Positions 60,841-64,000 of a DNA stretch of 64,000 bases are shown piece after piece. The position numbers were made by a program, and so were the translations under genes. The notes below the pieces were generated by a model that ran no database searches, was not told the DNA's origin, and worked only from the letters and a program-made list of their open reading frames with translations. The stretch is from Streptomyces lincolnensis (lineage in GTDB: Bacteria > Actinomycetota > Actinomycetes > Streptomycetales > Streptomycetaceae): contig NZ_CP016438.1 of assembly GCF_001685355.1 (NCBI RefSeq), positions 4,836,001 through 4,900,000 on the forward strand, read 5' to 3'. Position 1 is the first letter of the stretch. Each line of letters begins with the position of its first letter.

Positions 60841-61785
60841 TTATTCCGTCCTAGAGAAGATTTCAGAGACGGGCAGATAGCAGTGACCAGTCTGGCTGGC
60901 GTGCTTCCTCTTGTGAGTCATCAGGTCGTCCAGGCGGATGCGTTGGTCCAGCACAGCCATGAAGTCGCCGCCGTCCATCGTGATGAACGGCGTGCTAAGG
61001 CTGTAGATCGCCAGGGCATCGGACGTGAAGCCGCTCATGCTGACGTACAAGCCGAGGGTGTTTTTACCCTTGCGCTCGATGTTGGTTTTAAAGACGTCCA
61101 GCTCCCGCCGGCCGATGCGCTCCTTCCACCACTTGGCCTCAAGGACGTAGTAGTCAGTGTCGAAGGAGAACGCGCCGTCGATCTGCTCGTACTCCATGAT
61201 GTAGGCCGCCCGCGGCTCCAAGTCGTACAGGGCGAAGAACTCGTTGATGAAGCCCTCGAAGTCCGTACCCCGCTGGTGCTTGTCGGTTGCCGCATGCATC
61301 ACGATGAACCGTTGCTTCAGATCGTCATGAGCTTGGGCGAAGACCCGGCCATCCTGGTCCTTCTTAGCACTCTCGGCTATGGCCGCCGCGTGCTCCTCGT
61401 GTTCCTTGATGATGTCCTGCTGCTTGCCGGTCCAGCGCCGCAGTTCCGCGACGGCCGCCGTGGCCTTGGCCACCATGACGTCACCATCGACCTGTCGTTC
61501 GAGGTTCGGAAACCGGTCCATGGCAGCGATGTCGAGCATGAGCGCCACGGTCACGTCCAGGTACCGGGTCTCATTGGCCCGCAGCAGCTTGACCAACTGG
61601 CCGGAGACTTCGCGCTTGGTGGCCTGGAAATTGAGCTGCGGCAGGAGCTCGCTGTGGTCCTTCAGCATTCCGCGGATATACAGCTCAAAAGGGTCTTTGT
61701 TCCAGTAGATCAACCAGAGTGCGTCGGCCAGTGCGTTGTACGCGCTGGGGTTGATCGTCTTCTTGCGGGCATCAGGCTGCTGCAC
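60841..61785 (-). CDS. PD-(D/E)XK nuclease paralogous to the gene at 54520-55461
   Basis: The 314-residue product has an N-terminal helical domain (about residues 1-170, with NPSAYNALADALWLIYWNK) and a C-terminal nuclease domain: RGTDFEGFINEFFALYDLEP, EQIDGAFSFD, YYVLEAKWWKERI and LGLYVSMSGFTSDAL. The last four align directly with the protein of 54520-55461 (RGQIFEEWL, EEIDGSFALD, FYLLEAKW, IGVFLSMSNYSQEAV). The GTG at 61785, preceded by GGAGGAG, is taken as the start. It is 63 bases from the nuclease-like gene at 59677-60777, same strand, probably one operon. Confidence 0.7.
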   Translation of the reverse strand: MQQPDARKKTINPSAYNALADALWLIYWNKDPFELYIRGMLKDHSELLPQLNFQATKREVSGQLVKLLRANETRYLDVTVALMLDIAAMDRFPNLERQVDGDVMVAKATAAVAELRRWTGKQQDIIKEHEEHAAAIAESAKKDQDGRVFAQAHDDLKQRFIVMHAATDKHQRGTDFEGFINEFFALYDLEPRAAYIMEYEQIDGAFSFDTDYYVLEAKWWKERIGRRELDVFKTNIERKGKNTLGLYVSMSGFTSDALAIYSLSTPFITMDGGDFMAVLDQRIRLDDLMTHKRKHASQTGHCYLPVSEIFSRTE

Positions 61786-61986
61786 CTGCCCCCTCCTCCA
61801 CACGCACTGTCACCGACCTATCACGGTACCGTGCGATCAGTCGATGACCAGCCTGTACGACAAGGCTTGATCCAAGGAACTGTGATGACCCGTCATCCAT
61901 CTGGCGCCGGGAATCCGATGACACAAGCGGATGGCGAGTGAGAGCGGCGGCTTGTCCTGGCTGTCATCGAGACGGACTGACGAGCC

Positions 61987-62535
61987 TCAGGCCCGGAAGT
62001 GGGCCGCCACGTCGTCGAGCATGTCCAGGTAGTCGCCCGCACCAACAGTCCCCCCAGCCGCCTTGGAGCCGTGCAGCGCCGATGTCAGGACAATGCCGCG
62101 CAACTCTGCTGGCTGCCTCGGTTCCCCGTTCTGAAAGTGCCAACGATTGCCGTGCGCACAAGCGTTGCGGAAGTGCCGCACGAACTGAAGCAACGGGCTT
62201 GTCCTGTCACTCAGCCCGGCGCGCTGGATGGCATCACCCAGGCGGGCTGCACCATGCATCGTCGCGAAGTTCAGCAGATCCTCACCGAGTCCAGCACCCG
62301 CAGTTGAGCTGGCTTTGGCGAAGATGTCTGTCAGCCGCTCCGCAGAGTGCGGGGTACCGTCATTGCGGTAGATGACCAACGGCGAGTCAGCGGTTTGCTC
62401 GTACAGGTCGCGGTAGATGGCCATGAGCGGCTGACGGGGGTCAGCTAGCGGAAGTATGGCCAGGCTCAGACCGCAGAACCCAATCTTGAGTTCGTCACCC
62501 AGCTGCGCGATGCGTTCCGCCTCGATGCCCGGCAT
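61987..62535 (-). CDS. HEPN-like protein
   Basis: The 182-residue product is helical. Near residue 140 is LLQFVRHFRNACAHGNRWHF, with R-x4-H (RNACAH), the catalytic motif of HEPN ribonucleases, in a context like that of the abortive-infection/pEK499_p136 HEPN proteins. HEPN proteins cut RNA, often in anti-phage or toxin-antitoxin systems. The ATG at 62535 follows GGGGGAG and is preferred to the open frame reaching 62811. The 438 bases upstream (62536-62973) hold no gene I can support. Confidence 0.55.
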   Translation of the reverse strand: MPGIEAERIAQLGDELKIGFCGLSLAILPLADPRQPLMAIYRDLYEQTADSPLVIYRNDGTPHSAERLTDIFAKASSTAGAGLGEDLLNFATMHGAARLGDAIQRAGLSDRTSPLLQFVRHFRNACAHGNRWHFQNGEPRQPAELRGIVLTSALHGSKAAGGTVGAGDYLDMLDDVAAHFRA

Positions 62536-62973
62536 GTTATGGCTCCCCCTGCCCAGTGACCGCTTGATCTCCGGCTTGCCGGTCAAAGCCGACGTCCAAC
62601 AGGTGTCGGCCGCAATCGCCCTCGCCGAGAATACGACGGTCTGCTTCGTAATCCCGACACCCAGGAGCGGGCTGCATTGAGACGCGCATTCCCGCAACAT
62701 CGACGCACATGTCGTCGGAACGACTCTGTCCGTCGACCCTCGGGTCACGTTATGGCTGAATGAGCAGCGGCGCAGCCCAACTGATAGCTCCCGTGGGCCC
62801 CTCGTTTGCATGTGGCCTATCTGCGGACTCAGCTCGCCAGATCTGCCACGCCCGAGGCCCTGACGTGCTGCGTTATCTTGGCCTCAAAGGGCCTCCGGAG
62901 CCGTGTGCACGCTCTCTGAACTTCAGTTTGCTGGCCAAGGACCTGCGGTCGGGCCCAGATGGGGAAGAGTTGT

Positions 62974-63270
62974 TCAGCCGGTGATGGCAGCGCGGCCGAG
63001 CCTTTTGAGTACGTCCTCAGTCGACAGCTGTGAGTCGCGCAACTTCTCGTATCCGGCAACGACCTCATCCGGGTCCAAGCCTGCCGCTTTCGCCTCGCTA
63101 CGCAGGTCAGCAAGGTCGATGGCATCCCTAAGCGCCTGCTTGGCGGCCTCGGCGTCCTCATGCTGCAGCCGCTTGGCCGCTTCCTGCTGACCACGCTTCC
63201 ACATGTACCAACCTCCGCCGGTTCCGCCTGCCACGAGGGCACCAGCAGCGGCGAAGAAGAGAATGGGCAT
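62974..63270 (-). CDS. small membrane-anchored helical protein
   Basis: The 98-residue product starts with one hydrophobic segment (PILFFAAAGALVAGGTGGGW), a basic stop (MWKRGQ), and a long charged helix (QQEAAKRLQHEDAEAAKQAL) ending in LDPDEVVAGYEKLRDSQL. It is probably a single-pass inner-membrane protein with its helix in the cytosol. The ATG at 63270 follows AAAGGA. Family not recognised. Confidence 0.6.
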   Translation of the reverse strand: MPILFFAAAGALVAGGTGGGWYMWKRGQQEAAKRLQHEDAEAAKQALRDAIDLADLRSEAKAAGLDPDEVVAGYEKLRDSQLSTEDVLKRLGRAAITG

Positions 63271-64000
63271 CTCAGGTCCTTTCGTTGCCGTTCATAGGCT
63301 GCCAGGTCCGTGCCATCGTCACGGGCGATTCGGCGGAAAATGGCGATCTAGCCCCTACGCCAACCATCGGACGTCACCGCCGGAACAAGACGATGGGGCA
63401 CGGCACGCTGTTACCTCCATCAAGGCGAGTGGGCGAAGCGTGGCCGAGCCGAGCCGAGCCGAACAAGAGGGAACGCAGGCGCCTCAGAAGATGGGTCAGC
63501 GATACGGGGTGAGTGTCTAACTGCGTGACAACGCCGACGAACAACGGCGGACGCTCGCGAACGTCTGCGGACCGTCAGTACAGGTGAGAGGCACACCAGC
63601 CCAAGGCAGCTCCCCCACCCCAGTTGCTTCGGGACAAAGAGGTCATCATTCAAGGCCTCATCACCACGCTTCCGCCGGCACAGCTTGCTCTGACGGACGT
63701 CACCGGCCAGCGTGGCTGAGGCCCGGTGGTGGGTGCCGTGGCACACGCGCGCCTGACCGATCGACGCACCGACCGTCTTCGCTGACGTTCGTCGGCTGAG
63801 GCTCACATCCCAAAGGCCCCAGCCCCACCCAGGGGGCGAGATCGCGTATGCGGATGCGGGCTGACCAGGCACGATGCTGACCTGTGCCTACGTCCGATCC
63901 TTGCCGTCACTCCCCGTGGTTTCCCGCTGCTTCCTGCCGGAACGGGCACGCGTAGGGCACGCCCTCATGAAAAGCGGAATCTGCAACCGCGTCCGGTGGC
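63271..64000. other. right-hand region without a supportable gene
   Basis: The open frames here (for example 63420-63872 minus and 63584-63799 plus) are short, lack ribosome sites and have no recognisable domain. Copies of the tRNA-Ser 3' end were not seen on either strand, so the element's right junction is not here. An ATG at 63967 runs off the window but cannot be judged. Confidence 0.4.

Larger units (their letters stand above)
44375..64000. mobile_element. pSAM2/AICE-type integrative conjugative element (left part)
   Basis: The contiguous minus-strand set integrase, Xis, RepSA-like initiator, Spd-type transfer proteins, FtsK-like Tra, regulatory protein and KorSA-like repressor is the hallmark of actinomycete integrative conjugative elements, which move as double-stranded DNA via one translocase and replicate by a rolling-circle-type Rep. 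Cargo begins at about 53.3 kb with partly AT-richer genes. The right attachment site was not seen, so the given end is the window edge, not the element's end. Confidence 0.75.

Noticed and set aside
63420..63872. 150-residue minus-strand open frame near the window end
   Set aside because: No ribosome site, low-complexity Ser/Arg composition, no domain or neighbour support.

Overview
This is a high-GC actinobacterial chromosome segment, almost certainly Streptomyces. The evidence is the codon bias, the frequent GTG starts, BldC, an LsrL-type nucleoid protein, valine dehydrogenase, and a gene order (hrpA - bldC - vdh - purM - purF - purLQS - lsrL - purC - purD - dnaX - 4.5S RNA - tRNA-Ser) that I recognise as the conserved Streptomyces core.

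Positions 1-44,374 are chromosomal core. Purine biosynthesis is spread over several short minus-strand units: purM (20.1 kb), purF (21.2 kb), the overlapping purS-purQ-purL operon (27.1-30.3 kb), purC (35.2 kb) and purD (40.3 kb). Between them lie RNA helicases (a DEAD-box enzyme with an RGG-rich tail and an HrpA-type DEAH enzyme), the developmental regulator BldC, valine dehydrogenase, an FHA-like protein coupled to a receptor kinase with an extracellular I36-like domain, an ABC-2 exporter with its two-component system, secreted and lipoproteins, and the clamp-loader gene dnaX followed by the SRP 4.5S RNA. Eight tRNA genes lie in this part: Lys, Glu, Asp, Phe, a second Asp, and three Gly. The second tRNA-Asp is trailed by a 143-bp tandem array of its own 3' half. 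One of the three tRNA-Gly genes (UCC) has abnormal D and T arms.

At 44,287-44,374 a tRNA-Ser(GGA) gene marks the left end of an integrative conjugative element of the pSAM2/AICE type that runs to the window end. Its core is on the minus strand: tyrosine integrase, Xis, a RepSA-like HUH initiator, a run of small Spd-type transfer proteins, an FtsK-like Tra translocase, a small regulatory protein and a KorSA-like GntR repressor with its operators. A second regulatory module follows: an RsbW-like ATPase, a tiny zinc-finger protein and a second GntR regulator with AGTGGC/GCCACT operators. No copy of the tRNA-Ser 3' end was seen to the right, so the right junction is probably outside the window.

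Positions 53.3-63.3 kb hold the element's cargo, which looks like a defence/toxin island: a DUF1152 protein, a PD-(D/E)XK nuclease with a TOPRIM-like tail, a strongly structured hairpin locus, a three-gene operon (colicin-E3-like RNase, acidic partner, ImmA/IrrE protease), an Mrr-type restriction enzyme with a coiled-coil front end, two further PD-(D/E)XK-like proteins (one a paralogue of the first), a HEPN-like protein and a small membrane protein. The last 730 bases carry no gene I can support.
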